NCBI RefSeq assembly: GCF_014651935.1
Contig: NZ_BMXV01000005.1
Location: 248,001 to 312,000 of the forward strand
Origin: Marinobacter zhanjiangensis
Lineage (GTDB): Bacteria; Pseudomonadota; Gammaproteobacteria; Pseudomonadales; Oleiphilaceae
Direction: 5' to 3'
DNA: 64,000 nucleotides
The notes beneath the pieces were generated by a model that was given only the letters and a program-made list of their open reading frames with translations, did not search any database and was not told the origin of the DNA. Within the stretch, counting starts at the first letter, position 1. Every line of letters begins with the position of its first letter. Of this stretch, positions 9,527 to 18,110 are shown piece after piece. A program made the position numbers and the translations under genes.

Positions 9527-9909
9527 AGGTTCTTGAACTTTTGTCGGTAAGGTGCTCGCGGGCAGGCCAACACCCAGTGATGATCAGGTGACAGAGAGTT
9601 TAGATGGCGCAAGTATGATTGGAAAGGCCGGTGGTTGACCATTTGTGTCACTCAAGCATGTGAAGAACATCGCAGTGTGACACTGGGCGTCACTACGGGA
9701 CGTGGATGGGCAGGGTGAATTGTCTCTCTGGCGGCGTGCCTGGGCTTGAGGGTGGAGGCTTAAGTTATTGTTATAAGGGGAAGAAGAGATGTTTTCGCAA
9801 GTTGGCACGACGCCTGCATTTTGTGACTCAGGCTCACACCGGTTCCGGGGCAAGACTCCGCCGGCCCCGGGGCTAAAGAGAAAAAACGCAAAACACAGAG
9901 GCAGTTAGT
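9527..9909. other. pilB-pilA divergent intergenic region
   Basis: This 383-base control region has no convincing gene. It holds the pilA sigma-54 promoter (9803-9818) and about 90 bases of pilA leader. A PilSR-type activator would be expected to bind upstream of the promoter, but no binding site could be assigned by eye. I could not identify the pilB promoter. Confidence 0.6.
9803..9818 (+). promoter_or_regulatory. sigma-54 (RpoN) promoter of pilA
   Basis: The sequence TGGCACGACGCCTGCA matches the -24/-12 consensus TGGCACG-N4-TTGCA at nearly every position, with the exact 12-base spacing between the GG and GC elements. The predicted start of transcription is near 9829, about 80 bases before pilA. 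In Pseudomonas pilA is RpoN- and PilSR-dependent, which agrees. Confidence 0.88.
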
Positions 9910-10380
9910 ATGAAAAACATGAAGATCAACCATGCTCAAAAGGGCTTTACCCTGATCGAACTTATGATCGTTGTAGCGATCATCGGTATTCTGGCCGCGA
10001 TCGCAATTCCGCAGTATCAGGATTACATCGCTCGTTCTCAGGTTAGTCGTGTAATGAGCGAAACCGGCTCAATCCGTACCGCTGTGGAAAACTGCATGAT
10101 GAACGGTATTGCCGAAGCGAACTGCAATTTTGGCTGGACCGACAGCAACCTGCTGGGTGAAACTGATCTCCAGACTGGTGACGGCGGTGCTGGTCTGGCG
10201 GCCACTATCGACCTCACCAACAACACGGCATCTTTGGATGCAACATTTGGAGGCAATGCATCTTCAGCTATTAGTGGGGATACCCTGTCCTGGAGTCGTA
10301 GCAACGAAGGTGTCTGGAGCTGTACTACCTCGGTTGCGGCCAAGTACCAGCCTGCTGGTTGTTCAGGTTCAGGGTCTTAA
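9910..10380 (+). CDS. pilA: major type IVa pilin
   Basis: This is a 156-residue prepilin with a short leader cleaved by PilD at QKG/FTLIEL; the mature Glu5 is present. The hydrophobic N-terminal helix ([20 protein letters not shown]) is typical of type IVa pilins. The C-terminal disulfide loop is formed by WSC (near residue 136) and Cys151. Two more cysteines lie near residues 62 and 72. After Cys151 the protein ends SGSGS. In P. aeruginosa group I pilins the C-terminal serine is O-glycosylated by the ligase TfpO, and a ligase-like gene lies 1.5 kb downstream here. The gene has its own sigma-54 promoter and terminator. Confidence 0.96.
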   Translation: MKNMKINHAQKGFTLIELMIVVAIIGILAAIAIPQYQDYIARSQVSRVMSETGSIRTAVENCMMNGIAEANCNFGWTDSNLLGETDLQTGDGGAGLAATIDLTNNTASLDATFGGNASSAISGDTLSWSRSNEGVWSCTTSVAAKYQPAGCSGSGS

Positions 10381-10402
10381 TCATTAGCTTGAACGATTGA
10401 AT

Positions 10403-10430
10403 AAAAAAGCCCCTTTTTAGGGGCTTTTTT
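10403..10430 (+). terminator. intrinsic terminator of pilA
   Basis: AAAAAAGCCCC (10403-10413) pairs with GGGGCTTTTTT (10420-10430) around the loop TTTTTA. This is a classic intrinsic terminator, 22 bases after the pilA stop. It should make pilA largely monocistronic. Confidence 0.92.
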
Positions 10431-10491
10431 ATGATCATCGGTTGCAGCACCTCAGTGAATAGAGTCGCTTTTAGCGTAGGTGATAGGCTCA

Positions 10492-11874
10492 ATGCTTACA
10501 AAAACTGATAATTCGTGGAGTTGGCTTCAGTTTCTTTGGGCTATTTCAATTGTCCTTATACTTCCAAATGCTGTCATGACGCTGTTTTCATTTATATACG
10601 GTCTTGAGCGACCTTATATAAATGCTGACTATGCCGTTGTGACGCTGTTGTTCATTGCAAACCAGAGGGTTTTCGGTGTCGCAGCCTTGTTGGTGGCCAT
10701 CTTCTTTGATGTCCTTGCTCTTATTGGTCAGATATTTCCGGTTCTCAGGATTTCCGACATTGTTTACATGTCCAGCTTTTTCGGCGTGGCGCCTGTTGGG
10801 TACAAGGTTTCCGCTGTTGTTCTATGCTTGGTTGTTTTTTTACTGATCTTTGCATTCCTGTACAAAAACCAACAAAAGGGCAAGCTTGAGTTTCTATGTT
10901 GTATAAATTTGGTTGTGATTATCTATGGTTTTAGCGCAATTTTCCTGAATGAGGAAGAATACAAGGTTTGGAGCAATGAGAAGCGATCACTTATCTCTAG
11001 TCAGGTGATATTCGGCATCGACAGTAGACGAACGGGGTTTGTTGAGTCGTTGTCGGTGGACGGTAACCTGTTTGGAGACGTCGCCCTTAATGGAGCGACT
11101 GGTGCCTGGTTTGGAGATGATTCAGATACTGATGAGAAGATATTGCTTATCGTCAATGAATCCTGGGGGGTTTCGAACCAGACTATTCAGTCTGCCGTGA
11201 TGTCCCCGCTGCTAGACGCTACTACCGTGCTTTCTGACTGGCAGCAAGGATCGTTGAGTTTCAACGGCATAACCATTGAGGCGGAAATTAGGGAACTCTG
11301 TCGATCTGATTTGCTGCACTTTAACTTTGAGGGTCATGAGGAAGAGCTTGCCGGCTGTATCCCCAATCAATTAAGAAAAAGAGGCTATAAGACTCTTGCT
11401 TTTCACGGGGCGGCAGGCCTTATGTATGACAGGGCGAGATGGTACCCGCAAATTGGCTTTGAAAAGCAGACCTTTTTTGAGAGTTATTCATGGCCCAGTA
11501 GATGTTACTCCTTCCCTGGTGCTTGCGATGTGGAGATGGCCGACCATGTTGCAGACTCTTATTCTGCCGAGGGAAAAGTGTTTGGCTATTGGTTAACCTT
11601 GAATACGCATCACTTATATGACTTGAGGGACTTGTCACTTGAAGTGCTTCAATGCGAGAGTATTGATGTCCGAGCAGGTACAGAAACCTGTAGAAACCTG
11701 AAGCTGCAACATCAGTTCTTTATAAAGCTGTCCGAGATTGTCACCTTGCCGCACATGAGTGGGGTCCGGGTTGTAGTCGTTTCCGACCATGAGCCGAGAA
11801 TATCCAATCAGGCCCAGATGGATGAGTATTTTGAAAAAGGAAGGGTGCCTTGGGTGAGCTTTAAGATTAGGTGA
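10492..11874 (+). CDS. membrane phosphotransferase of the alkaline phosphatase/LtaS-EptA superfamily
   Basis: This 460-residue protein has about five membrane segments in the first 165 residues and a C-terminal extracytoplasmic domain. The C-terminal part shows superfamily metal-site motifs, namely the Glu in LLIVNESWG and the Asp-His pair in VVVVSDHEPR. A threonine in FNGITIEAEIREL fits the nucleophile position of LtaS/MdoB-like enzymes, although this is inferred. Such enzymes transfer phosphoethanolamine or phosphoglycerol to outer-surface acceptors. Lying between pilA and a pilin-ligase-like gene, it could modify pilin or the pilin glycan. The ATG at 10492 is chosen over the GTG at 10480 because TAGGTG precedes it. 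Confidence 0.65.
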   Translation: MLTKTDNSWSWLQFLWAISIVLILPNAVMTLFSFIYGLERPYINADYAVVTLLFIANQRVFGVAALLVAIFFDVLALIGQIFPVLRISDIVYMSSFFGVAPVGYKVSAVVLCLVVFLLIFAFLYKNQQKGKLEFLCCINLVVIIYGFSAIFLNEEEYKVWSNEKRSLISSQVIFGIDSRRTGFVESLSVDGNLFGDVALNGATGAWFGDDSDTDEKILLIVNESWGVSNQTIQSAVMSPLLDATTVLSDWQQGSLSFNGITIEAEIRELCRSDLLHFNFEGHEEELAGCIPNQLRKRGYKTLAFHGAAGLMYDRARWYPQIGFEKQTFFESYSWPSRCYSFPGACDVEMADHVADSYSAEGKVFGYWLTLNTHHLYDLRDLSLEVLQCESIDVRAGTETCRNLKLQHQFFIKLSEIVTLPHMSGVRVVVVSDHEPRISNQAQMDEYFEKGRVPWVSFKIR

Positions 11875-11932
11875 TAGAAGCCTTGGCTAATATGAAAACG
11901 TCCTTTTCATCTCCCATTGGGGAGCATCTATT

Positions 11933-13192
11933 ATGCCGATAACAGTGACCAATGGTCGATGGATTCAGTTTCGTCATAGCGCTGCGCTACTGGTTCTTGT
12001 CTTTATTGTTGCTTTTGTTCCTCTACTGACCATCCGTCATAATTCCGTGCAAGCCAACAATTATGTGGCGCTCGCTCAAGTTTTATTTTTTTTGTTTTTG
12101 ATTCGTGAGACCCTAAGGACGATTGGGAAGGTTGTTTTAAATAGTCGCCATATTATTCTGTCTTGTTTTTTGGGTCTGGCTATTTTAATTATTGTGTTTT
12201 CGCTCTTTAAGGTTGGTGGTTATGATAGGGCGATCTATTATATAAGTGGCTTCCTCTTCTTCTTTTCTCTCGTTTACTTTTTCCGAAACTTCAACGAGCT
12301 GTATCTGGTGATCGCTTGGCTTAAGATCGTTTCGGTGCTCTTGGTTTCTATGACGTTTTTTATAGGACTTTTTTGGTATCGTGAAGATTTCTACTCGTTT
12401 GTGATTTCTGATCCACCAGTATATGGGAATATCAGGCATTTCAATTACGAATTGATGATGGCTTTTGGGGCTCTCTATCTTCTCGTTGTTTCCAAGAATG
12501 TTGGCTTCTATATTTTTAGCATATTTTTCCTGATTTTTGCGACCTTTTCAGTATGGACTGGGGGTAGGGCACAATTGCTATCACTGTTAATTTTAATGGT
12601 TCTGCTTGTATTTTCAAAGTGTTATCGGGAAGCGGCTGTTGGAATGCTGATGCTAGCCTTGGCTTTTGTTTTGGTTTTTCTGTCTGGCGAAACCATGATC
12701 TTGCTCGGGCAATTAGACCGAACGTTTGACTCCGCCGCCATTGATCAAATGTCCTCAGGCAGATTAACATTATGGTATCAGACATGGAGTGTGGGGCTTG
12801 AAGCGGGATGGCTTGGTCATGGTGCGGACTCGTTCAGGAGTTTTGACATCGTGTCCAATAGTATTGTTCAACCTCATAACTCTATTCTTCAGTTTTTCTT
12901 CGAGTATGGTTTTTTGGGGCTGGTATTGTCCGTTTGCTTCTTTATCTGGACATCGCTTATATGTCTTAGGGTGATATTCTTAAGTTCTGGTGTCAGGTTT
13001 TTGAAGTGTCTGGTGTCTTTTTTGCTGTCAATGTATGCCTACGGCTTGCTTACTGGAATATTTTATCACGCGATACCGCTTTCTTATATGATCATTCTTG
13101 GTGCGCTATGCTTTTCCGAGTTGAATAAACAATTATTTGATGAAGAGCTAAGTGCCTGTAGGCCAGTTAGGGATCCTGGAAAATCAAGTTAG
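11933..13192 (+). CDS. O-antigen ligase/TfpO-like O-oligosaccharyltransferase
   Basis: This 419-residue protein has about eleven hydrophobic segments and a large periplasmic loop of the Wzy_C type. The loop contains SSGRLTLWYQTWSVGLEAGW and the conserved histidine in QPHNSILQFFFEYGFLGL. Enzymes of this group (WaaL, PglL, TfpO) transfer lipid-linked glycans to lipid A or to protein. The position just after pilA and the serine-ending pilin tail favour a TfpO-like pilin O-glycosyltransferase. O-antigen ligation or polymerisation cannot be excluded, because the polysaccharide locus at 29 kb has no polymerase that I recognise. Confidence 0.72.
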   Translation: MPITVTNGRWIQFRHSAALLVLVFIVAFVPLLTIRHNSVQANNYVALAQVLFFLFLIRETLRTIGKVVLNSRHIILSCFLGLAILIIVFSLFKVGGYDRAIYYISGFLFFFSLVYFFRNFNELYLVIAWLKIVSVLLVSMTFFIGLFWYREDFYSFVISDPPVYGNIRHFNYELMMAFGALYLLVVSKNVGFYIFSIFFLIFATFSVWTGGRAQLLSLLILMVLLVFSKCYREAAVGMLMLALAFVLVFLSGETMILLGQLDRTFDSAAIDQMSSGRLTLWYQTWSVGLEAGWLGHGADSFRSFDIVSNSIVQPHNSILQFFFEYGFLGLVLSVCFFIWTSLICLRVIFLSSGVRFLKCLVSFLLSMYAYGLLTGIFYHAIPLSYMIILGALCFSELNKQLFDEELSACRPVRDPGKSS

Positions 13193-13275
13193 CTAAATAG
13201 GCATTTAGATGCAGTGGATTGATTCGATCCTGGAGTCACTCACTGCGCCGAAAAACTGAGGCAGGTAAGACCTTT

Positions 13276-13392
13276 ATGCTCAGAAAGTCTCTTTTGTTGG
13301 ACCTGTTTCTGGTAATTGTCTTAATTTCGCTGATTGCCGGCATTTCTCACTTTCTCATTACCAACCCCCTCGGCCTATCGAGGCTGGCCTGA
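13276..13392 (+). pseudogene. truncated N-terminal copy of the serine hydrolase at 14924
   Basis: A 38-codon frame reads MLRKSLLLDLFLVIVLISLI and continues AGISHFLITNPLGLSRLA before a stop. It matches the first 40 residues of the serine hydrolase (DLLVVIVLVTLVAGISHFAI, then TNPLGPSRL) almost position by position. After the stop the similarity ends. It is therefore a 5' remnant of a second copy, not an independent gene. The 227 bases that follow (13393-13619) hold no gene I can support. Confidence 0.75.
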
Positions 13393-13619
13393 ACACGGAC
13401 ATGCACAGCCAAGAGAAAATAGCTTAACCGTATTCCCTTTCACTTCGGAGCGGACGAGCACCAGGTCCGAAGGGGCGAAATCTGCTGGAATTCCCGGTTT
13501 CGGTGAAAAAATGGGCAATCCGGCCAGATTGGAACCGAGTCTGGTGCCTGGCAGCGGCCAGTAGAATGTTTGGAGGGTAGGAGGGATCCGCTTCAGGCCG
13601 CCGATCGTCGTCGGTCGAG

Positions 13620-14117
13620 ATGGGCTCTGCGGTTGTCGTGATACCGGTCTTCAAACTCGGTGGTTTCGGCGAGCCATTCAGCCGCATTAAGTCCGAGTCG
13701 TTTCAGGCGCCGGCTTTTCCTACCTTCAGCAGGGAAAGTGTCGGCGCTCTTGGCAGCTTGTACCTGCGAGGTGCCGTCGTCATTTATGGTAACCAGTTGT
13801 TCTTAAGTGCCATGGGTCATACTGCAGCCATGACTTTGCCAGAATACAAGGATTCCATCGAATTTTCGGGATCTGTCAGGTTGCTTCATGCGGGTGAGCA
13901 TTTGGTCCATAAACGATTGGCTATTGGTACAAACGAGGCATGGCCAGATGATGAATATGTTGCAATTGGTTCTGCAAGTATTTCGTTGCCACCGACAGAT
14001 GCTCCTGACGCATATACCCTGATTATTGAGGGGTTCTATTCATTCGGGAGCGGTGTGGGTTATAACTCATCTTCGATCGCCCGGGAAACCATCCGGATTA
14101 TCGGAGTGAAGCAATGA
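13620..14117 (+). CDS. hypothetical protein upstream of a lipoprotein
   Basis: I do not recognise this family. The frame encodes up to 165 residues. The region from about residue 40 (SRESVGALGSLYLRGAVVIY) to the end looks protein-like, with alternating hydrophobic and polar stretches suggesting beta structure and a glycine/serine-rich part near the C-terminus (FYSFGSGVGYNSSSI). The true start is uncertain because no good ribosome binding site precedes the ATG at 13620. Its stop overlaps the next start as ATGA, so the two are probably translated together. The pair lies between the truncated and intact copies of the serine hydrolase. Confidence 0.5.
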   Translation: MGSAVVVIPVFKLGGFGEPFSRIKSESFQAPAFPTFSRESVGALGSLYLRGAVVIYGNQLFLSAMGHTAAMTLPEYKDSIEFSGSVRLLHAGEHLVHKRLAIGTNEAWPDDEYVAIGSASISLPPTDAPDAYTLIIEGFYSFGSGVGYNSSSIARETIRIIGVKQ

Positions 14118-14692
14118 AGCCGGTGCTCGCCTTAATAGTTGTTTTGCTGCTGACAGGCTGTTCCGCATCCTCCGATGAGTCATCCGAGCGTTTGACCGAA
14201 GAGGCGGTGACATTAACTGCTCCTTCGTCTGACGATGCTGAACTCCGTCACTCGCTTGGCCTCCTGGACGAGGCGATTGAGCTGGAAGACGAGTATTTAC
14301 CGGCCCGGAAACAAAAGATTCGTGTTCTTGTGCGGCTGGGAGCGCTGGATGCAGCCGCAGAGGAGGCGAAAGCGGTTGCTGAATTATCTGGCAGTCCTCA
14401 GGACTATTTCTTCCAGTGCATGGCCCGGGAAGCCAGCGAACCCGAATACAAAGAACGCCAGGAGTGCTACATCGAGGTCAGCCGACGCTATGAATCCTCT
14501 TTTGACGAGCCAGAGACGGACATAAACTATGTGCTGGCTCTGAAACTGGCGGATTCCGACCAATTCGAAAGTGCGGCGGAGCAATTTCTCGACAGTTTGA
14601 CTGCGGAGGCTTCCCGAGACCTCTTCGAGCCCCTGCTGCGACAAAGTGACCGTGATCAGATTATCAGCGACCTATTTTATTCGAGCTATTGA
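14114..14692 (+). CDS. lipoprotein with TPR-like helices
   Basis: This 192-residue protein has a lipoprotein signal (lipobox LLTGC, Cys16), then a serine/acid-rich linker and helical repeats such as LLDEAIELEDEYLPARKQK and VLVRLGALDAAAEEAKAVAE that resemble tetratricopeptide units. It should be membrane-anchored in the periplasm. It overlaps the preceding hypothetical gene by four bases, which suggests a functional pair. Similar small TPR lipoproteins near pilus genes can assist assembly (PilF-like), but this one is not recognisably PilF. Confidence 0.65.
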   Translation: MKPVLALIVVLLLTGCSASSDESSERLTEEAVTLTAPSSDDAELRHSLGLLDEAIELEDEYLPARKQKIRVLVRLGALDAAAEEAKAVAELSGSPQDYFFQCMAREASEPEYKERQECYIEVSRRYESSFDEPETDINYVLALKLADSDQFESAAEQFLDSLTAEASRDLFEPLLRQSDRDQIISDLFYSSY

Positions 14693-14923
14693 GTGAGGGA
14701 GGCCTCTGTTCAATAACTTCGAGTCAGTCGCGTAATCAAGCCGCTCCTTTCCGGGCTGGCGAATGAATGGTGCGTAATGGTTTCTCTACCTCGCGTCCAT
14801 TGTGACCTGCTCGTCAGAACTGACGCTGGTTGGCGCAGACGTTGTGGCCCCTTTGAACGGTATCCCTATAGAATAATGAGCTTGTGAAAAGCCGGCCATA
14901 TCGGAACAAGGAAAGCAGTTGCA

Positions 14924-16114
14924 GTGTTAATGCTGAAGGCATCCCGTCTCAAGGATCTGCTCGTGGTGATCGTTCTGGTCACCCTGGTGGCCGGAATCTC
15001 GCACTTCGCTATCACCAACCCGCTTGGTCCCTCCAGGCTGCTGTATTACGCACAAGCCCAGGTGGTTCAGTGGAACACCCGTTGCAGTCCCGAGGCACCG
15101 GACTGGATGGCGAGGGCCCAGCGCTACGCCACCCGCAACATGGCGGCGCCCGCCAGTCAGTTGGCCTATGTTTCGCCGGATGGCCGGTTGCATCATTGCG
15201 AGACCGGCTGGAAAGACGGGATTCTGGGAGACCAGCCCTTGCAGCCGGATACCCGTTTCCGGTTTGCCAGCACCACCAAAACGGTCACGGCAGCGGCCAT
15301 CCTCGACCTGGTCAATGAGGGCGAGTTGTCGCTGGACCAGTCCATTGTCCGGCTGCTGGCGCTCGAAGGCGAGTTGAAGGACCCGAGAGTAGCGGACATA
15401 ACGGTAGGGCACCTGCTGTCGCATCGTGGTGGCTGGGACCGGGAACGCGCTCAGGATGTAATGTTCATGAGGAATCACAGGCCCTGGTGTCCAAACAACC
15501 CGGAAGAACTCCTGGATTCCGGGCTGATGTATGACCCTGGTGAAACCGAGCTCTACTCCAATCTGGGCTATTGCCTGCTGGGCCTGGCAATTGAAAAGGT
15601 ATCCGGCCAGTCCTACCGCAATTACGTGGCCGACCGTTTTGACTTCCGGAGCAGCACCCTGGCCTTCATTGAGGGCCCATATCGGTCAGATGAGGTCCGG
15701 TACGACTTCCGTTTCGAGAATTTTTACACCGAGAACTACTATCAGACCTTCGACTTTGCGGCATTGGCGTCCTCAGCGGGCCTGTCCGGCAGCGCCAGCG
15801 ATCTCGCCGGACTGGTCAGCCAGGCACTGAACATGGAGCCACTCACCATTCTGGATGGCGACATGAACAATGACTGCAACGCCGCCGAGACCCAGGCCTG
15901 TTACGGTTACGGGGTCTATCGTTACCAGCCTGACGAAGAGGCAATGCCTTTGTACATCCATGGTGGAAAGCTGCCGGGCAACCCGTCAGCCATTGTCATA
16001 GACCCGAAAGGGGGTGTTCTGGTGTGGCTGGGTGCTGGCGGCCCCAGGCCTGGAAGCAGCGCCACCCAGGAGTTTTATGACTACCTTCGTGTGACGCTTG
16101 CCGACTATTACTGA
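14924..16114 (+). CDS. membrane-anchored serine hydrolase (class C beta-lactamase fold)
   Basis: This 396-residue protein has one N-terminal membrane anchor (about residues 12-32) followed by a beta-lactamase/penicillin-binding-protein-like domain. The catalytic SxxK motif is STTK within FRFASTTKTVTAA, and the YxN motif is YSNLGYCLLG. A third box is less clear, perhaps HGGKLPGN. The start is a GTG with AAGGAAA ten bases upstream; an ATG at 14930 is the alternative. It may act as a peptidase or esterase on cell-wall or surface substrates. A truncated second copy of its 5' end lies 1.6 kb upstream. Confidence 0.82.
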   Translation: MLMLKASRLKDLLVVIVLVTLVAGISHFAITNPLGPSRLLYYAQAQVVQWNTRCSPEAPDWMARAQRYATRNMAAPASQLAYVSPDGRLHHCETGWKDGILGDQPLQPDTRFRFASTTKTVTAAAILDLVNEGELSLDQSIVRLLALEGELKDPRVADITVGHLLSHRGGWDRERAQDVMFMRNHRPWCPNNPEELLDSGLMYDPGETELYSNLGYCLLGLAIEKVSGQSYRNYVADRFDFRSSTLAFIEGPYRSDEVRYDFRFENFYTENYYQTFDFAALASSAGLSGSASDLAGLVSQALNMEPLTILDGDMNNDCNAAETQACYGYGVYRYQPDEEAMPLYIHGGKLPGNPSAIVIDPKGGVLVWLGAGGPRPGSSATQEFYDYLRVTLADYY

Positions 16115-16204
16115 CCCTGCTATTGAGCCATTGGCAGATCTTGCAGGCGAACCTCCATCTTTAATTGCGACCTTGTTCCGATTTTCGGGCCGTCACCAAA
16201 GGTA

Positions 16205-16220
16205 TGGCCCCGGATTTGCT
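16205..16220 (+). promoter_or_regulatory. sigma-54-type promoter of the second pilin gene
   Basis: TGGCCCCGGATTTGCT fits TGGCACG-N4-TTGCA, with the GG at 16206-16207 and the GC at 16218-16219 at the correct 12-base spacing. The only departures are C for A in the -24 box, C for G, and the final T. It lies 48 bases before the pilin start. This mirrors the pilA promoter. Confidence 0.7.
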
Positions 16221-16267
16221 GCTCTGCAAACAGTCCACTCTGTTAGCGGTTGAGAAGGAAGTAGCAA

Positions 16268-16711
16268 ATGACTCGGAGCAGTAATGGTTTCACCCTGATC
16301 GAAGTGATGATCGTGGTTGCGATTCTTGGCATTCTGGCTGCCATGGCGATTCCCCTTTATCAGGGTTACGTCGCCAAAAGCCAAGTGAGCCGGGCAGTAG
16401 GCGAACTGGGCCAGTACCGCACAAGCATTGAGGGCGCCGTCGGCTCCAACAAACCGGTCACCAATGAAGCCATTGGTTATATCCTCTCAAACATAACCAC
16501 TGGCGACCTGGCCACTGACATCGCCACCGTTAACCCTGACGGTTCTGGGCAACTGCAGGTGACGCTTGGCGGCAATGCCCATCCAAATGTGACAGGTGTA
16601 CTGATCACGTTTGAGCGCTCTGACCAGGGGCGCTGGCAGTGCGTGATCGATAATTCCGCCAATCCCGCTGGCTGGAGTGATATGTATCTTCCTTCCGGGT
16701 GCAGGTTGTAA
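16268..16711 (+). CDS. second type IV pilin
   Basis: This 147-residue prepilin has leader MTRSSNG, the PilD site G/FTLIEV and mature Glu5. The first 30 mature residues are a classic pilin helix ([20 protein letters not shown]). A C-terminal disulfide loop is formed by WQC and SGC near residues 124 and 145. It resembles PilA overall and is of major-pilin length. Unlike PilA it ends CRL rather than in a serine-rich tail, so it is unlikely to be a C-terminal-serine glycosylation substrate. GAAGGAAG precedes the ATG. Confidence 0.9.
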   Translation: MTRSSNGFTLIEVMIVVAILGILAAMAIPLYQGYVAKSQVSRAVGELGQYRTSIEGAVGSNKPVTNEAIGYILSNITTGDLATDIATVNPDGSGQLQVTLGGNAHPNVTGVLITFERSDQGRWQCVIDNSANPAGWSDMYLPSGCRL

Positions 16712-16911
16712 GATGCTAGTGGTGTGCCTGGTTCGTCTCTGTTCCGGGCGCAGACCCAAATAATTCATGAGGCCATCGCAGGCATTCGAGCGAAAAGAGA
16801 TGGTGTCAACCTTTCGGTACGGGCGCGTAACCGGCGCAAAAAGTGCGCCGTGCATCACAACCAGCATCTGCTATAGAGTTGTTACACAAAGAAATGAAAC
16901 ACGGAGAGCTG

Positions 16912-17145
16912 ATGGAAGCCACGACCAGAGATCTGCGCTTGCACACCAAAGAAATGCTGTCCGCCACCCGTCGCGGGGAGGATGTAATCATTACCTACCG
17001 GGGTAAACCTACTGCGCGCCTGGTGCCGATTGAAGGAGAGCGTTCGAAGGGGAGAAATCCTGGCTTCGGCATGTGGGCCGATTCCCAGGAAACTGATGTT
17101 GATACGAAGGTACGGAATCTCAGGCAGGGAAGAAGGTGTGATTAA
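16912..17145 (+). CDS. Phd/YefM-type antitoxin
   Basis: This protein of about 77 residues begins MEATTRDLRLHTKEMLSATR and continues with EDVIITYRGKPTARLVP, the typical Phd/YefM DNA-binding and dimerisation domain. GGAGAG lies just before the ATG at 16912; a longer in-frame start exists but has no better signal. Its stop codon TAA shares one base with the start of the next frame (TAATG), the usual antitoxin-toxin arrangement. The partner is broken, so this looks like an orphaned antitoxin that may still autoregulate. Confidence 0.82.
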   Translation: MEATTRDLRLHTKEMLSATRRGEDVIITYRGKPTARLVPIEGERSKGRNPGFGMWADSQETDVDTKVRNLRQGRRCD

Positions 17146-17264
17146 TGCTAATCGGCACGGATGTATTGATCTGGGCATTTCGTGGCGACGAAAAAGCGTC
17201 TATCGCCCGAAGTCGTTGCAAAGTTCCGTGCTACCGGCAATGGGCGACAAGCCTGATTGGATAA
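17145..17264 (+). pseudogene. truncated PIN-domain (VapC-type) toxin
   Basis: The 39-codon frame starts MLIGTDVLIWAFRGDEKAS, the N-terminal strand of PIN nucleases with the first catalytic Asp (TDVLIW). It then reads into unrelated sequence and stops, whereas PIN toxins are about 130 residues. The frame overlaps the antitoxin stop by one base. The toxin should be inactive. Confidence 0.75.
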
Positions 17265-17384
17265 GGCATTGCAGGAGTATCGAGAGGCTGGGTTAATCGG
17301 GATATAGCTGACCGCCGGCTTCCGGACATGCTTCATCGCTGTGTTAAGATTATAGATCCTGTCAATTGGTTATCAGAACTCATC

Positions 17385-18110
17385 ATGCACCAGCCTCCAG
17401 ACAAGCACTGGGATATGCCCCCAAATCAATCCAAGGCCCTGATGCTCGCCCAGCGAGAAGTCTCGGTATTTGTCTATGATGCGGTACGTCTTGAGGGCCT
17501 GAATTTTACCCTGCCTGAGATCCAGACATTGCTGCAGGGGGTGACGGTAGGGGGCCACAAGCTGAGTGACCAGCAAATCGCTCTCAATCAGGGTGATGCC
17601 TGGAAGGGTTTGTTCAGGATGATCCGCGAGGGAGAGTTTGAGGTCTCGCAAGACTGCGCGTGTCAGCTTCATGCCATTGCGGCCAGGGAGGAAGCGCTGG
17701 AGTGGGGCGCGTTCCGGACAGGTGGGGTATTGATTGCTGGAACGGATTACGAGCCACCCGATGCAGGCACATTGGTAACCAGGTTCAATGAAATGGTCGA
17801 GCGAATGGCCTCGCTGGACGATATCTACGACCAGGCCATCCACGTCTTTCTGACCATGGCTCGGTGCCAGTTCTTCTATGACGTCAACAAGCGCATGGGG
17901 CGCTTCATGATGAACGGCCATCTCCTGAAACACGGTTATCCCGCGATAAACGTCCCAGCCTCACGTCAGCTAGAATTCAACGAGAAAATGCTCCGGTTCT
18001 ATGAAAGCGGTGTTCAGCAGGAGATGAACGACTTCATGCGAAGTTGCCTCGATCCTCGAGCTGTCAAAATTATGAAAGAGTCAAAAATGGGGTCAGACCC
18101 CAATTTATGA
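17385..18110 (+). CDS. Fic family protein with non-canonical active-site motif
   Basis: This protein of about 241 residues has a Fic domain. The motif region reads ARCQFFYDVNKRMGRFMMNG: the family HxFx(D/E)GN(G/K)R is recognisable, but the catalytic histidine position is glutamine and the glycine is valine. Proteins with this pattern form a recurrent subgroup, so the change may be ancestral rather than recent damage. AMPylation activity is doubtful. The start is placed at 17385 on similarity grounds; 17328 is an in-frame alternative and neither has a clear ribosome binding site. The last residues (MGSDPNL) and stop are encoded by a palindromic repeat. Confidence 0.78.
   Translation: MHQPPDKHWDMPPNQSKALMLAQREVSVFVYDAVRLEGLNFTLPEIQTLLQGVTVGGHKLSDQQIALNQGDAWKGLFRMIREGEFEVSQDCACQLHAIAAREEALEWGAFRTGGVLIAGTDYEPPDAGTLVTRFNEMVERMASLDDIYDQAIHVFLTMARCQFFYDVNKRMGRFMMNGHLLKHGYPAINVPASRQLEFNEKMLRFYESGVQQEMNDFMRSCLDPRAVKIMKESKMGSDPNL
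18083..18106. repeat. REP-like palindrome copy 1
   Basis: AAAAAT-GGGGTCAGACCCC-AATTT. It supplies the 3' end of the Fic gene and separates it from the convergent SNF2 gene by a few bases. Confidence 0.9.

Noticed and set aside
13606..13803. Minus-strand frame ending in LGLNAAEWLAETTEFEDRYH, resembling a transposase tail
   Set aside because: It has no start, overlaps the plus-strand hypothetical gene and shows no catalytic motif; kept only as a weak possibility of an old remnant.
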